Assembly: GCA_035571835.1 (NCBI GenBank) | Contig: DATNBU010000012.1 | Span: 1-64,000 of the forward strand | Direction: 5' to 3' | Source of the DNA: Candidatus Limnocylindrales bacterium | GTDB lineage: Bacteria > Desulfobacterota > Binatia > UBA1149 > CAITLU01 | DNA length: 64,000 bases | Shown here: one piece after another, positions 1 to 9,179 of the stretch | How the letters are laid out: each line of letters begins with the position of its first letter | How positions within the stretch are numbered: position 1 is the stretch's first letter | Notes under the pieces: generated by a model | Told to the model about the DNA's origin: nothing | Databases searched by the model: none | The model's input: the letters and a program-made list of their open reading frames with translations, nothing else | Program-made: the position numbers and the translations under genes

Positions 1-1422
1 TCGATCGGCGGGGTCGGGCTCGCCGAACTGGCCAGCAACGTCGGCTGGTGGCTGCACAACTGCATCATCCTGACCTTCATGAACCTGCTGCCGATCTCCA
101 AGCACTTCCACATCATCACCTCCGTCCCCAACGTGTTCTTCAAGAAGCTGGAACCGATGGGCCAGCTCAGCAAGCAGGATCTCGAGAACGCGACGACCTT
201 CGGTACGTCGTACATCAACCAGTTCACCTGGAAGCAGGTGCTCGACATGTACTCGTGCACCGAGTGCGGCCGCTGCTCGTCGGTCTGTCCGGCAACGGCC
301 ACGGGCAAGCCGCTCGCGCCCCGCCAGCTCATGCTGAACCTTCGCGATTACCTGTACGCGAACCCGCAGTCGGTGACCGACCCGAACGTCGAAGGTATCG
401 TGACGACCGGAGAACAGACCGGCGTAGGCGAGGTGATCTCCGACGAAGTGCTGTGGTCGTGCGTCACCTGCCGCGCGTGCGAAGAGGCCTGTCCGGTCAA
501 CATCGAGTACGTCGACAAGATCGTCGACATGCGCCGCCACCTCGTGCAGGAAGCCGCGCGCTTCCCCGCCGAGCTGACGCGCGTGTTTCAGGGCATGGAG
601 CGCCAGAGCAATCCGTGGGGCATCGGCGCCGACAAGCGTGCGGACTGGGCCGAAGGCATGGACATCCCGACGATCGCCGAGAACCCCGACGCCGAATACC
701 TGTTCTTCGTCGGCTGCGCGGGCTCGTTCGACGATCGCGCCAAGAAGATCACCAAGGCCGTCGCCAAGCTGCTCAAGGCCGCGAACATCTCGTTCGCGAT
801 CCTCGGCCGCGACGAGCCGTGCAACGGCGACACCGCGCGCCGCCTCGGTAACGAATACCTGTACCAGTCGATGGCGCAGATGGCGGTCGAGACGCTCGAC
901 AGTTTCCACGTGAAGAAAGTGATCACGAGCTGTCCGCACTGCTTCAACACGATCAAGAACGAGTTCCCGCAGTTCGGCGGCGACTACCAGGTAGTGCACG
1001 CTACCGAAGTCGTCTCCGACCTGATCACGTCGGGACGCATCGACGTGAGCGGCGGCGCACCGCTCGGTGCCGTCGTCTACCACGACTCGTGCTATCTCGG
1101 CCGCTACAACGACCTTTACGATGCGCCGAGGCGGATCCTCGAATCGCTCTCGGGCGTCGATCTGAAGGAGCCCGAGCGCACGAAGAACTTCGGCATGTGC
1201 TGCGGCGCCGGCGGCGGCCGCATGTGGGTCGAGGAGCGCCCCGAACAGCGCGTGAACGTGCTGCGCGTCGAGCAGCTCCTGGAGACCGCGCCGAAGACCA
1301 TCGCTTCGGCGTGCCCGTACTGCATGACGATGCTGTCGGACGGCGTGAAGGCGAAAGAAAAGGAAGAGAGCGTGCGCAATCGCGACGTGCTCGAGCTCGC
1401 GGCCGAGGGGCTCAGGGCCTGA
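1..1422 (+). CDS. Fe-S (CCG-domain) oxidoreductase, HdrD/EtfD-like, 5' partial
   Basis: The frame is open from the first base, so the gene is truncated by the left edge and 473 residues are visible. The visible N-terminus is hydrophobic, like the end of a cytochrome-b/NarI-type membrane domain. Two 4Fe-4S clusters follow, with Cys at visible residues 86/89/92/96 and 154/157/160/164. Two CCG-type cysteine blocks come next, the second containing GMCCGAGGGRMW. This is the layout of membrane-bound HdrD-like or EtfD proteins that pass electrons from reduced ETF to the quinone pool. EtfA and EtfB are encoded about 34 kb downstream, which fits that role, but the partnership is inferred. A lactate- or glycolate-oxidase Fe-S subunit is a less likely alternative. 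Confidence 0.85.
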   Translation, partial: SIGGVGLAELASNVGWWLHNCIILTFMNLLPISKHFHIITSVPNVFFKKLEPMGQLSKQDLENATTFGTSYINQFTWKQVLDMYSCTECGRCSSVCPATATGKPLAPRQLMLNLRDYLYANPQSVTDPNVEGIVTTGEQTGVGEVISDEVLWSCVTCRACEEACPVNIEYVDKIVDMRRHLVQEAARFPAELTRVFQGMERQSNPWGIGADKRADWAEGMDIPTIAENPDAEYLFFVGCAGSFDDRAKKITKAVAKLLKAANISFAILGRDEPCNGDTARRLGNEYLYQSMAQMAVETLDSFHVKKVITSCPHCFNTIKNEFPQFGGDYQVVHATEVVSDLITSGRIDVSGGAPLGAVVYHDSCYLGRYNDLYDAPRRILESLSGVDLKEPERTKNFGMCCGAGGGRMWVEERPEQRVNVLRVEQLLETAPKTIASACPYCMTMLSDGVKAKEKEESVRNRDVLELAAEGLRA

Positions 1423-1535
1423 GGCCTCGGCGACGCGGCTGACGTTCGTCGCGTTCCCGACGATCCGGATCACACGGTGGCTGCTTGCGGCAGGCTCGTT
1501 GACGCTCGGCGCGCGCTCGCGTAGCTTTCGCGCCC

Positions 1536-2789
1536 GTGGGCAAATCCACACCCTCCAGCGTTGCGATCGTCGGCGGCGGCCCCGGCGGCTCCGCCCTGGC
1601 CACGTACCTCGCCCGCGCGGGAGTCCGAGTCGCCCTTTTCACGCAGCCGAAACGCCCCGTGATCGTGATCGGCGAATCGCTGGTGCCCGCCATCGTGCCG
1701 ATCCTGCGCGACCTCGGCGTCGAATCGGAAGTGGCGAGCTACAGCATCCGCAAGACGGGAGCGACGTTCTGCTTCAACGCCACCGAACGCCTGAACATCC
1801 GCTTCGACGACGTTCGCGGCGCGCGCACCGAATACTCGTACAACGTTCCTCGCGACCGCTTCGACGCGACGCTGCTCGATGCGGCCGTCAAGGCGGGTGC
1901 GCAGGTCATCGAGCACCCGGCGCACCTCGTGCGCGTGCCGGGCAGCGACCGGCTCGAGCTTGCCGCCGATTCACTCGCGGCGGCATCCGCTGTTTTCGGC
2001 GGAGCGCCGCCGGACTTCATCGTCGACGCGGCCGGCAGGAAGCGCATCGGCGCGCGCCTGCTCGATCTCGCGTTCGACGAAGGCCCGCGCAAGGACGTCG
2101 CGCTGCATGCCCATCACACCGGAGTCGACGTCGAGATCGAAGGCAACGTCCACACCGACCGGCTCGATTTCGGATGGGCGTGGCGCATTCCGCTGCCGGG
2201 CCGCGTGTCGGTCGGCATCGTCGTCGATGGCAGCCGGCTGGCCGGATGCGGCGACACTCTCGAAGAGCAGTACGATACGTTCCTGCGCAAAGACTCGGTG
2301 ATGTCGCGCTGGATCGCACCGGCGACGCGCGTGACGCCCGTCGTGCGCTACAGCAACTACCAGCTGTCGACCGCGCGCGGGTTCGGCGAGAACTGGGCGC
2401 TCGTCGGGGACGCATTCGGGTTCATCGATCCGGTGTTCTCGAGCGGCACGCTGATCGCTTTCGAGAGCGCGCGCGACCTTGCCGGTGCGCTACTGTCCGG
2501 CGAAGAGGAATCGCTGCGCGAGTGGGAGAGCGAGATGCACCGGCGCTTTCACGCGTGGCGCCGGGTCGTCGACATCTTCTACAACGGCCGCCTGCTGACG
2601 CTGTTCAAGATGGGCGACCACATGCGGCGGACCATTCCCGGCCGCATGATGGACTGGCACTTCCGCAAGCACATGCCGCGCATCTTTACCGGCGAAGGCG
2701 TGACCAACGCATACAGCCTCGGGCTGCTCACGTTCATGGCGCAGCATGCGCTGTGGAACAACGATCCCGAGATGCTCAGGATCAGCTAG
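1536..2789 (+). CDS. FAD-dependent oxidoreductase of the flavin-dependent halogenase type
   Basis: 417 aa from a GTG start. Residues 13-18 (GGGPGG) are the FAD Rossmann motif. Residues 214-220 (WAWRIPL) match the WxWxIP signature of FADH2-dependent halogenases. Residues 291-304 (GDAFGFIDPVFSSG) match the second FAD motif of CndH-like halogenases. K73, in IRKTGATF, aligns by eye with the catalytic lysine of that family. The gene stands alone, with no carrier protein, NRPS or PKS gene and no flavin reductase nearby, so the substrate is unknown. Some relatives with these motifs are geranylgeranyl-reductase-like or uncharacterised oxidoreductases, so halogenation is not proven. Confidence 0.75.
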   Translation: MGKSTPSSVAIVGGGPGGSALATYLARAGVRVALFTQPKRPVIVIGESLVPAIVPILRDLGVESEVASYSIRKTGATFCFNATERLNIRFDDVRGARTEYSYNVPRDRFDATLLDAAVKAGAQVIEHPAHLVRVPGSDRLELAADSLAAASAVFGGAPPDFIVDAAGRKRIGARLLDLAFDEGPRKDVALHAHHTGVDVEIEGNVHTDRLDFGWAWRIPLPGRVSVGIVVDGSRLAGCGDTLEEQYDTFLRKDSVMSRWIAPATRVTPVVRYSNYQLSTARGFGENWALVGDAFGFIDPVFSSGTLIAFESARDLAGALLSGEEESLREWESEMHRRFHAWRRVVDIFYNGRLLTLFKMGDHMRRTIPGRMMDWHFRKHMPRIFTGEGVTNAYSLGLLTFMAQHALWNNDPEMLRIS

Positions 2790-2856
2790 TCGTTCGGACG
2801 AGCCGGCGGACGTTCGGCTCACGCCCCTCGGCGGCAGCGTGAGAGAGCTCGGCGAA

Positions 2857-3609
2857 TCAATCGTCAAGCCCGAGCTTGCGGCGCGTCTCGCGGATGTATT
2901 CGGCCGAGCGCCGGCCCATAGGCGTCGCTTCGGCAGGAAACAGCCGCGACCAGAAACGCTCGAACGGTCCGCGGTACCAGTAGTTGCGGAAGTACGTCTT
3001 TCGCACCAGGAACTCGACGATCGTGACCGCTCCCATCCACGTCCAGACTCCGTAGCCGGCAAGACGCTCCCACGCCGCCGGCGAAACGGCCCACGGCGCA
3101 ATCGCCAGCACGACGGCGTTCAGCGCGAAGATCACTCCCCATAGCAACGTCACGCGGCGACAGTACGGGGCGACGAATTCCGGAACGGCCGGCTGGATTG
3201 CCCGCGCCGCGCGCAGCACGAGCGGGACGGGTGTCGCAAGGCTCGCGAGAAAGAGCAGCGCGAGATTCGCGTACAGAATGGCGGGCACCCACAGCAGCGG
3301 TGTAACCGTGCCGGTGATCACCGCCGACGCGGGCACGGCTGCTGCAGCCGCTCGAAGCGCGCACGAACGTCTTTCCGGAGCCCGCAGCACGGAGAGCCCG
3401 CCGGCAACTGCGAAGATCGCCGCAACGATCCGAACGCCGAAATGATCCGCGAGCCGGCGAATCAGAACCGGATAGAGCATCGCGCCGAGCGCGAGCACGG
3501 CGAGCAGCGCCGCCTGCACACGATTGTCGACGTTCGCGGCGTAGTCCTTGCGCAGCCGGTGAACGTCGGCATCGGCCGGCTCCGGCGCGCCGCGTTCGTC
3601 GTTACTCAC
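2857..3609 (-). CDS. COG4648-like integral membrane protein
   Basis: 250 aa. The GTG start overlaps the stop of the upstream methyltransferase gene as GTGA, which sets the start and implies translational coupling. Several hydrophobic segments lie across residues 20-190. The C-terminal part, with VTLLWGVIFALNAV followed by EFLVRKTYFRNYWYR, resembles the uncharacterised COG4648 membrane family. Members of that family often lie in aryl-polyene or fatty-acid-like gene clusters, but no ketosynthase or acyl-carrier genes are present here. Function is unknown. The longer upstream reading of this frame is only an antisense or overlap artefact inside the methyltransferase gene. Confidence 0.65.
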   Translation of the reverse strand: MSNDERGAPEPADADVHRLRKDYAANVDNRVQAALLAVLALGAMLYPVLIRRLADHFGVRIVAAIFAVAGGLSVLRAPERRSCALRAAAAAVPASAVITGTVTPLLWVPAILYANLALLFLASLATPVPLVLRAARAIQPAVPEFVAPYCRRVTLLWGVIFALNAVVLAIAPWAVSPAAWERLAGYGVWTWMGAVTIVEFLVRKTYFRNYWYRGPFERFWSRLFPAEATPMGRRSAEYIRETRRKLGLDD

Positions 3610-4373
3610 GCCGGGTACCCGAGAAGATACGTCACGCGCACCGGCCCCACGCGCCAGCGTCCGGCCGACCACGAGTATCCCGGTACGACAACTTCGCTTG
3701 CCAGCGCCCCGAGCTCGCGAACCGAATAGACGCGAAGCCACGAAACCAGCCCGTCCCAGAACACGACCAGTGGCACGATCGGAATCACATACGTAAGCAG
3801 CAGCGCCTGCCAGCGCAGCGGCCGCAGCCACGGAGCAACTACGAGCATGAGGAGCGGCGTGACCAGAACTCCGAGCAGCGTCAGCGGGGTACGTTCGACG
3901 AATTCGACAATTGCGATCGGACGGCCGGCCGTCGCTGCATCACGGAGAATCTCCCGCGCCGCCGGAGGATCGAAGTGGTGAAACGCGTTGAACATCGTGC
4001 GCAGCCCCGGCATCGCCGGTGGAACGCGCGTGGCATCGAGCGGAGCCGGATGCACGCGAAGCACGCCGGGCAGCTCGCTCGCGAGCCGCTCGAGGCGCGC
4101 TTCGTCCGGGAAAAGGTCGCTCAGCGTGATCGGCGCCGGCGCGCCGCGAAGGGCGAGAGACTGGCCGACCTCGCACGCGATGCTGCCGCTGCCCGAGCAG
4201 AGGTCGAGGATGCTGGTCTCGCCGCTACGGCGCAGCAGCTCGACGAGTGCGGGGACCACGGGCCGCACCTGACGGGTCATCGCGACCACGATGCGCAGGT
4301 AACCCGTGATCGCGTTGCGGAGCACGGGCGGGCACCACGGTTGGTCTTCGAACTCGAAAAGCGAAAGCCGCAT
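3606..4373 (-). CDS. Class I SAM-dependent methyltransferase with C-terminal membrane segments
   Basis: 255 aa from ATG. The SAM-binding motif I is ILDLCSGSGS at residues 55-64. An acidic post-motif region (TLSDLFPD) and FNAFHHF, in the motif-IV position, follow. Two hydrophobic stretches, at about 163-182 and 188-206, suggest the protein sits on the inner membrane, so a lipid or quinone substrate is possible. It is the first gene of a two-gene operon with the downstream membrane protein (GTGA overlap) and is divergent from the Tat hemerythrin gene. The substrate cannot be deduced. Confidence 0.7.
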   Translation of the reverse strand: MRLSLFEFEDQPWCPPVLRNAITGYLRIVVAMTRQVRPVVPALVELLRRSGETSILDLCSGSGSIACEVGQSLALRGAPAPITLSDLFPDEARLERLASELPGVLRVHPAPLDATRVPPAMPGLRTMFNAFHHFDPPAAREILRDAATAGRPIAIVEFVERTPLTLLGVLVTPLLMLVVAPWLRPLRWQALLLTYVIPIVPLVVFWDGLVSWLRVYSVRELGALASEVVVPGYSWSAGRWRVGPVRVTYLLGYPA

Positions 4374-4503
4374 AGCCCGTCCGCGTCTGTATGCGGCGCG
4401 CCGCTCGTTATCGAACCGGCAGGTGCCGGCACGGCGGCGTTTGCGGCGACAACGGTCGAGGACCACTTTGATTCCCGGAGAGGACGCTACCGGGAGAATC
4501 GAG

Positions 4504-5205
4504 ATGGCCCGATCACGCCGCGAATTTCTTGCAATGACGGGGTCCGTGGGAATGGCGGCGCTTGCTGCGGGATGGCCGGCGGTCGCCCGCGCCGAAGCGT
4601 CGAAGCCGTCCGGCGGCAAGGAGCCGCGCATCTCGGCGCCCGAGGATCTGATGCGCGAGCACGGCGTTCTCGACCGCCTGCTGCTGGTCTACGAGGAAGG
4701 TGTCCGCCGTCTTCGCGCAAAACGAGACGTTCCCGGAGAGGCGTTCCAGCGCAGCGCGCAGGTCATCCGCACGTTCATCGAGGACTATCACGAGCAGGTC
4801 GAAGAGCAGCTCGTCTTTCCCGAGCTCATGCGCCACGGACGCTTGAAGGAGCTCGTCGACGTGCTCGTTTCGCAGCATGCGGCCGGCCGCCGCCTGACCG
4901 ATGCGATCCTTCGGACAACGACTTCCGTTGCGTATGCCGAGCCGCGAAGCCGCGCGGAGCTGGCCGCGTCCATCGATGCATTCGTCAGGATGTATCGTCC
5001 GCACGAAGCCTTCGAGGAGACGATCGTGTTTCCCGCGATCTACGGCGTCGTTGCGACCCACGATCTTGCCGAGCTCGGCGAAAAAGCCGAGGAGCAGGAA
5101 GAGCGCAGGCTCGGGCAAGGCGGGTTCGAACGCACGGTGGCCGAGGTTGCGGCCATCGAGAAGCTCGTCGACCTGGGCGATCTCGCGCGTTTCACACCGA
5201 AATGA
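4504..5205 (+). CDS. Tat-exported hemerythrin-domain protein
   Basis: 233 aa. The N-terminus (SRREFLAM followed by a hydrophobic, Ala-rich stretch to about residue 30) is a twin-arginine signal, so the protein is exported folded. The body has the hemerythrin/HHE pattern of helices with EHG near the start, YHEQVEEQLVFPEL, SQHAAGRR and HEAFEETIVFPAI. These give the His and Glu ligands for a diiron site. The likely role is oxygen or NO binding, or iron sensing in the periplasm. The ATG at 4504 is chosen because it places the Tat motif at the extreme N-terminus. The gene is divergent from the methyltransferase across 130 bp. Confidence 0.85.
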   Translation: MARSRREFLAMTGSVGMAALAAGWPAVARAEASKPSGGKEPRISAPEDLMREHGVLDRLLLVYEEGVRRLRAKRDVPGEAFQRSAQVIRTFIEDYHEQVEEQLVFPELMRHGRLKELVDVLVSQHAAGRRLTDAILRTTTSVAYAEPRSRAELAASIDAFVRMYRPHEAFEETIVFPAIYGVVATHDLAELGEKAEEQEERRLGQGGFERTVAEVAAIEKLVDLGDLARFTPK

Positions 5206-5268
5206 AGGCGAGCCGAATGCGGCGTGCTATGCTGCGCTGAGAAGAGCGAACGGTCCGGAGGGAACTCC

Positions 5269-7044
5269 GTGGGGGAGATTCCAAAGACGGAGACGCGACG
5301 TCTCCATGAATTCTGGCAATCGCTGATCCGGGACTGGTCCGGAGGCAAGCTCGCGCCCGCCGAGCAGGCGGCCTTTGCCGACGAGGCCGTCGAGCGCGAC
5401 ATCCGGCGGCAGCGCGTTCTGGCGCCGCTCATGCTGCTCGTGCACCTGGTGCACATCGCTCTGTACCAGGTGCCGTCCGCCGCACGCGCTTCGATGAGCG
5501 CGCAGGCGTTCAAATGGCATCGCAGCCTCGTCGCGATGCATGCCGCGACGATTCCTCTCGCCATCTTTCTTGCCGCCGTCGCCTGGTGGTGGCCAAGGTC
5601 CCGAGGCGCGCGTTCGCTCATCTACGTCGGTGCAGCCGGTTATCTGGTCCACGGAGCGCTGGCGACGGGCATCGACCAGCTCATGTTCACCAACGTTTCT
5701 GCGTTCACCGGCTACTGTTTTGCGATTGCGGTGATCTGCGCGTTTCCGCTGAGGGCGGGCCTTTGGGTCTACGGCCTCGGCACGGCAGTCGTCGTCGTGT
5801 CGATCTCTCTTCTCCAGGCCGATGCGGCGGTGCGAACCTCCAGCATTCTCAACGTGGCCACCGTCGTCGTCATCAGCCTGGCGCTCAGCTGGTTGCTGTC
5901 GATTGCGCGTCAGAGAGACTTCACGCAGCGGCGCACGATCGCGCGCCAGAGAGACGAGCTCGCCGCGCTCAACAGCGATCTCGAACGGCGCGTTGCCGAG
6001 CAGGTAGCCGAGATCATCCGGCGCGCGGAGGAAGTCAGCCAGCTCAATGCGCAGCTCCGCTCGCAGATCCGCGCACGCTCGAGCGAGCTCTCGATGGCGC
6101 TCGCGCGGCTGGCCAAACTGAAGGAAGGCGACGACAAGCTGCGCGCCGGATCGGTGCTCGGCGACAGGTTCGAGATCGGCGACAAGCTCGGCGCCGGCGC
6201 GATGGGCGAAGTGTATGCCGGCCGCGACCGCGCGACCGGCGCGAAGGTCGCGATCAAGGTCATCCATCCGACGACGGCCGTCGAGCTCGATGCGATGCGG
6301 CGCTTCGTCGGCGAAGCGGCTATGGTTGCCGCGATCACGCATCCGGCGGTCGTGCGCATGATCCATGTCGACCTGTCGGCCGACGGATTCCTCTATCAGG
6401 CGCAGGAGCTGCTCGAGGGCGAGACGCTCGAGGACCAGATGCAGAGCGGGCCGTGGCCGCAGGCTCGCGTGGCCCGTTTCGGCGAGGTGCTCTGCGACGC
6501 CCTCGCAGCCGCCCATGTTCACGGCGTGATCCATCGCGACGTCAAGCCCGCCAACGTGATGCTGATCGACAAGCCGCCGGGGCTCAAGCTTCTCGACTTC
6601 GGGCTGGCCAAGCTGTTCGACGACGTTTCCGCCGATGCGATCACGCGCACGAGCACCGGGCTCGTCGTCGGGACGCCGGCTTACATGGCGCCCGAACAGG
6701 TGATGGCACAGGACGTCACCGGCAAAGCCGACGTGTATTCCAGCGGCCTCTTGCTGTTCCAGCTTCTTGCCGGACGGCTCGTATTCGAGGTCGACGGCGC
6801 GAGTCGCGTGATGATGAGCCACGTCGCAGTCGCGCCGCCCGACGTCCGAAGCGTTGCAAGCGGAGTATCCGAAGAGCTCGCGCGACTGATCGCGGACTGT
6901 CTCGCGAAAGATCCGGCAAAGCGGCCGACTGCAGCCGAAGCGAGCCTGCGGCTTCGCAACTTTGCCGACGCCGAGTCTGCGCCGGCGCTCGAGGACATGC
7001 TCCGCGCCCCTGCGTCGAGCACGATCCTTCGCCGCTTTCGCTGA
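5269..7044 (+). CDS. Membrane-anchored Ser/Thr protein kinase (PknB-type) with coiled coil
   Basis: 591 aa from a GTG preceded by GGAGGG at good spacing; an upstream in-frame GTG at 5224 lacks such a site. About six hydrophobic segments lie within residues 50-212. A coiled-coil-like linker (about 213-285, rich in R/E/Q/L) follows, then a complete eukaryotic-like kinase domain from about 300 to 575. The domain has the Gly loop GAGAMGEV (308-315), catalytic Lys330 (VAIK), HRD at 422-424, DFG at 443-445 and the GTPAYMAPEQ activation segment. Unlike PknB it has no C-terminal sensor, so the N-terminal membrane region is the probable input module. Substrate unknown. The gene follows the hemerythrin gene on the same strand. 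Confidence 0.88.
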   Translation: MGEIPKTETRRLHEFWQSLIRDWSGGKLAPAEQAAFADEAVERDIRRQRVLAPLMLLVHLVHIALYQVPSAARASMSAQAFKWHRSLVAMHAATIPLAIFLAAVAWWWPRSRGARSLIYVGAAGYLVHGALATGIDQLMFTNVSAFTGYCFAIAVICAFPLRAGLWVYGLGTAVVVVSISLLQADAAVRTSSILNVATVVVISLALSWLLSIARQRDFTQRRTIARQRDELAALNSDLERRVAEQVAEIIRRAEEVSQLNAQLRSQIRARSSELSMALARLAKLKEGDDKLRAGSVLGDRFEIGDKLGAGAMGEVYAGRDRATGAKVAIKVIHPTTAVELDAMRRFVGEAAMVAAITHPAVVRMIHVDLSADGFLYQAQELLEGETLEDQMQSGPWPQARVARFGEVLCDALAAAHVHGVIHRDVKPANVMLIDKPPGLKLLDFGLAKLFDDVSADAITRTSTGLVVGTPAYMAPEQVMAQDVTGKADVYSSGLLLFQLLAGRLVFEVDGASRVMMSHVAVAPPDVRSVASGVSEELARLIADCLAKDPAKRPTAAEASLRLRNFADAESAPALEDMLRAPASSTILRRFR

Positions 7045-7224
7045 CGCCGCACACACCCACATTCCCTCGATCATGACCCCACTGCGCGAGTGATCGGCGC
7101 CGCAGGCGGGTTTTGTCTACCGCAGCCGCGTTTTGCGTGTTAGCCGGGATCATGCCCGTGACGAATGCGGCAGCCACCATCGAGACACGTGGCAGTTCGC
7201 AGTCGCTCCCGGGCGGAGTCTTCG

Positions 7225-7950
7225 ATGGCGTTTCCAAAAGAAGCCAGCAGGTCAACCACGCGCCGCGCACGCACTCCACGCGCGACCGCATCGCCTGCGG
7301 CGAGGGTCCTGCGCTGCCGCCGCAAGTTCCTGCGCTTTTTCCGCGGCGGCTTCCGCGACGAGACGTACATCGACTGGGAGCGCGACTACAAATGGCAGGC
7401 GCATCTGCGATGGAACGAGCTGCTCGAGCGCGGCCAGTGGCGCGCGATGCTTGCCGCCGGGAAGTTCGCAGAGGTTGCTGCGACAGCGGTACGGATCGAG
7501 TCGCGAACCAATCTTCTGTTCTCGTTCGAAAAAATGGCTCTGCGCGACGCGGTTGCGTCGCCGGCCGGAGCGAAGACGTTCGCGACCGGCCTTTACGACT
7601 TCTGCCACGGCGGCGGAAACCCCGAGCGCCGGTTCGAACGCTGGTGCGAAGCGGTGGCCGCCCTTCCGCGCAGGCAGACACGCGTGCTGACCTGGCCGAT
7701 CGTCACGGTGTTCGGTTTTATCGCTCTGCCGGACGAGCACGTCTTTCTGAAGCCCACGGTGACAAAACTGGCTGCGGCCGCCTACGGCTTCGACTTCCGC
7801 TACACGTCGCGACCGTCATGGGAGACGTACGCGAGTCTGCTCGACTTCGCAGCGACCGTGCGGCGCGACCTGCGCGACATGCGCCCCCGCGACATGATCG
7901 ACATCCAGTCGTTCCTCTGGGTGCAGGGCTCCGACGAGTACGAGGAGTAG
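7225..7950 (+). CDS. Conserved hypothetical protein
   Basis: 241 aa from the ATG at 7225, which has GGAG about 7 nt upstream. Longer in-frame starts would add low-complexity basic residues. The N-terminal 30 residues are basic and look unstructured. The core is rich in conserved-looking aromatic and charged residues (FRGGFRDETYIDWERDYKW, ESRTNLLFSFEKMALRDA, RQTRVLTWPI, IDIQSFLWVQGSDEY). I recall similar uncharacterised proteins of this size in other proteobacteria, but no function is known to me. There is no signal peptide, membrane span or recognisable catalytic motif. Confidence 0.7.
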   Translation: MAFPKEASRSTTRRARTPRATASPAARVLRCRRKFLRFFRGGFRDETYIDWERDYKWQAHLRWNELLERGQWRAMLAAGKFAEVAATAVRIESRTNLLFSFEKMALRDAVASPAGAKTFATGLYDFCHGGGNPERRFERWCEAVAALPRRQTRVLTWPIVTVFGFIALPDEHVFLKPTVTKLAAAAYGFDFRYTSRPSWETYASLLDFAATVRRDLRDMRPRDMIDIQSFLWVQGSDEYEE

Positions 7951-7980
7951 CTGTCCGGCATCTCCGAGTGGTCCGTTTTG

Positions 7981-8784
7981 ATGGTGACTGCACGCGACAA
8001 GTCCTGTTTCGCGATCGGCTGCGCCGGCTGGTCGATTCGCGGTGAGCACGCGACGCTGTTTCCCGGCGAGGATTCCCACCTCGCCCGTTACGCGCGCCGG
8101 CTTCACGCCGTAGAGCTGAATTCGTCGTTCTACCGTCCGCACCGCCGCTCGACGTATGAGCGCTGGGCGGCATCGGTGCCGGAAAATTTCAAGTTCGCGG
8201 TCAAGGCGCCGAAGGAGATCACTCACGACCTGCGATTCATGAATGCGGTAGTCCCGCTCGAGCTGTTCCTCGAACAAATCTCCGGGCTTGGCGACCGTCT
8301 TGGACCGATTCTGCTGCAGCTGCCTCCGACGATGGAGTACTGCCGCGCCATTTCCGGACGGTTCTTCGAGGTCCTGCGCGGTCGTTTCGATGGCGCCGTC
8401 GTTCTCGAGCCGAGGCACGTGAGCTGGTTCTCGGATGCTGCCGAGCGGCAGCTCGAGTCGTTTCGTATCGCGCGTGCAGCCGTGGACCCATGCGTCGCGC
8501 CGTCCGCCGCCGAGCCGGGCGGCTGGAAGAATCTTGCGTACTACCGCCTTCACGGCTCCCCGTTGATGTACGAATCGGCCTACGGCGCCGAACGTCTCGA
8601 GGGCATCGCCAGGCGGCTCTGCGACTGCGCGCGATCGGCCGCCACCTGGTGCGTGTTCGACAATACCAAGTACGGCGCCGCCGCGCTCGATGCGCTGGCG
8701 CTTTGCGACGAGCACGTACCGCGCGCACTCGAAGCTGTCGAAATGTCGTCTGCCGCCGTCCGTTCGGCCGGGCGGGGCGGGTGA
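7981..8784 (+). CDS. DUF72 family protein
   Basis: 267 aa. The N-terminus has the DUF72 (YecE-like) hallmark GCAGWSI, then ELNSSFYR and FKFAVKAPKEITHD, and later LLQLPPT, LEPRHVSW, YYRLHGSPLMYES and CVFDNTKYGAA. The family adopts a TIM-barrel fold and has no assigned reaction. The ATG at 7981 is preferred to the adjacent TTG. The gene lies at the left border of the end-joining gene group, 37 bp upstream of the basic Lys-rich protein and on the same strand. DUF72 genes are often found near stress or repair genes, but the link here is only positional. Confidence 0.85.
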   Translation: MVTARDKSCFAIGCAGWSIRGEHATLFPGEDSHLARYARRLHAVELNSSFYRPHRRSTYERWAASVPENFKFAVKAPKEITHDLRFMNAVVPLELFLEQISGLGDRLGPILLQLPPTMEYCRAISGRFFEVLRGRFDGAVVLEPRHVSWFSDAAERQLESFRIARAAVDPCVAPSAAEPGGWKNLAYYRLHGSPLMYESAYGAERLEGIARRLCDCARSAATWCVFDNTKYGAAALDALALCDEHVPRALEAVEMSSAAVRSAGRGG

Positions 8785-8821
8785 GACGGTTCAAGAGGAG
8801 AGGGGCGAAGGAGACAGAAAC

Positions 8822-9178
8822 ATGGCAAGAGGCTCGAAGAAAAAATACACCGACAAACAGAAACGACAGGCCGAACACATCGCGGAAAGCTACGCGAAGC
8901 GCGGCAAGAGCAAGAAGACCGCGAAGAGCCGGGCATGGGCCACGGTCAACGCGATGGGCGGCGGCGGCAAGAAGTCCGGTTCGGGTCGCGGCAAGAAGGT
9001 GAACAAGGCACCCGCAAAAAAGGGTGGCAGGATAGGTGGCAAGAAAGCCGGCAAGAAAGCCGCCAAAAAGCGCAGCACGAAGAAGAGCGCATCGAAGAAG
9101 ACCACGCGCAAGAAGACGTCAAAGAAGCGAACCACGAAGAAGCGCAGCGCGAAGAAGCGCAGCACGAAGAAAAGCTGA
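8822..9178 (+). CDS. Small Lys-rich basic protein (histone-tail-like)
   Basis: 118 aa, preceded by an AGGAG ribosome site. The first 50 residues (KKKYTDKQKRQAEHIAES, KSRAWATVNAMGGGGKKSG) match a small family I have seen annotated as 'plasmid stabilization protein'. Residues 60-118 are almost entirely Lys, Ala, Arg, Ser and Thr in KKRSTKKS-like repeats, resembling histone H1 tails. Non-specific DNA binding or compaction is likely. Similar proteins often accompany Ku/LigD genes, and this one lies directly beside a LigD-type polymerase. Its stop codon is 1 bp from the convergent stop of that gene. Confidence 0.7.
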   Translation: MARGSKKKYTDKQKRQAEHIAESYAKRGKSKKTAKSRAWATVNAMGGGGKKSGSGRGKKVNKAPAKKGGRIGGKKAGKKAAKKRSTKKSASKKTTRKKTSKKRTTKKRSAKKRSTKKS

Positions 9179-9179
9179 C

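Noticed and set aside
5227..7074. 615-aa minus-strand frame over the kinase gene
   Set aside because: It is a high-GC shadow; the plus-strand kinase has all catalytic motifs and a ribosome site.
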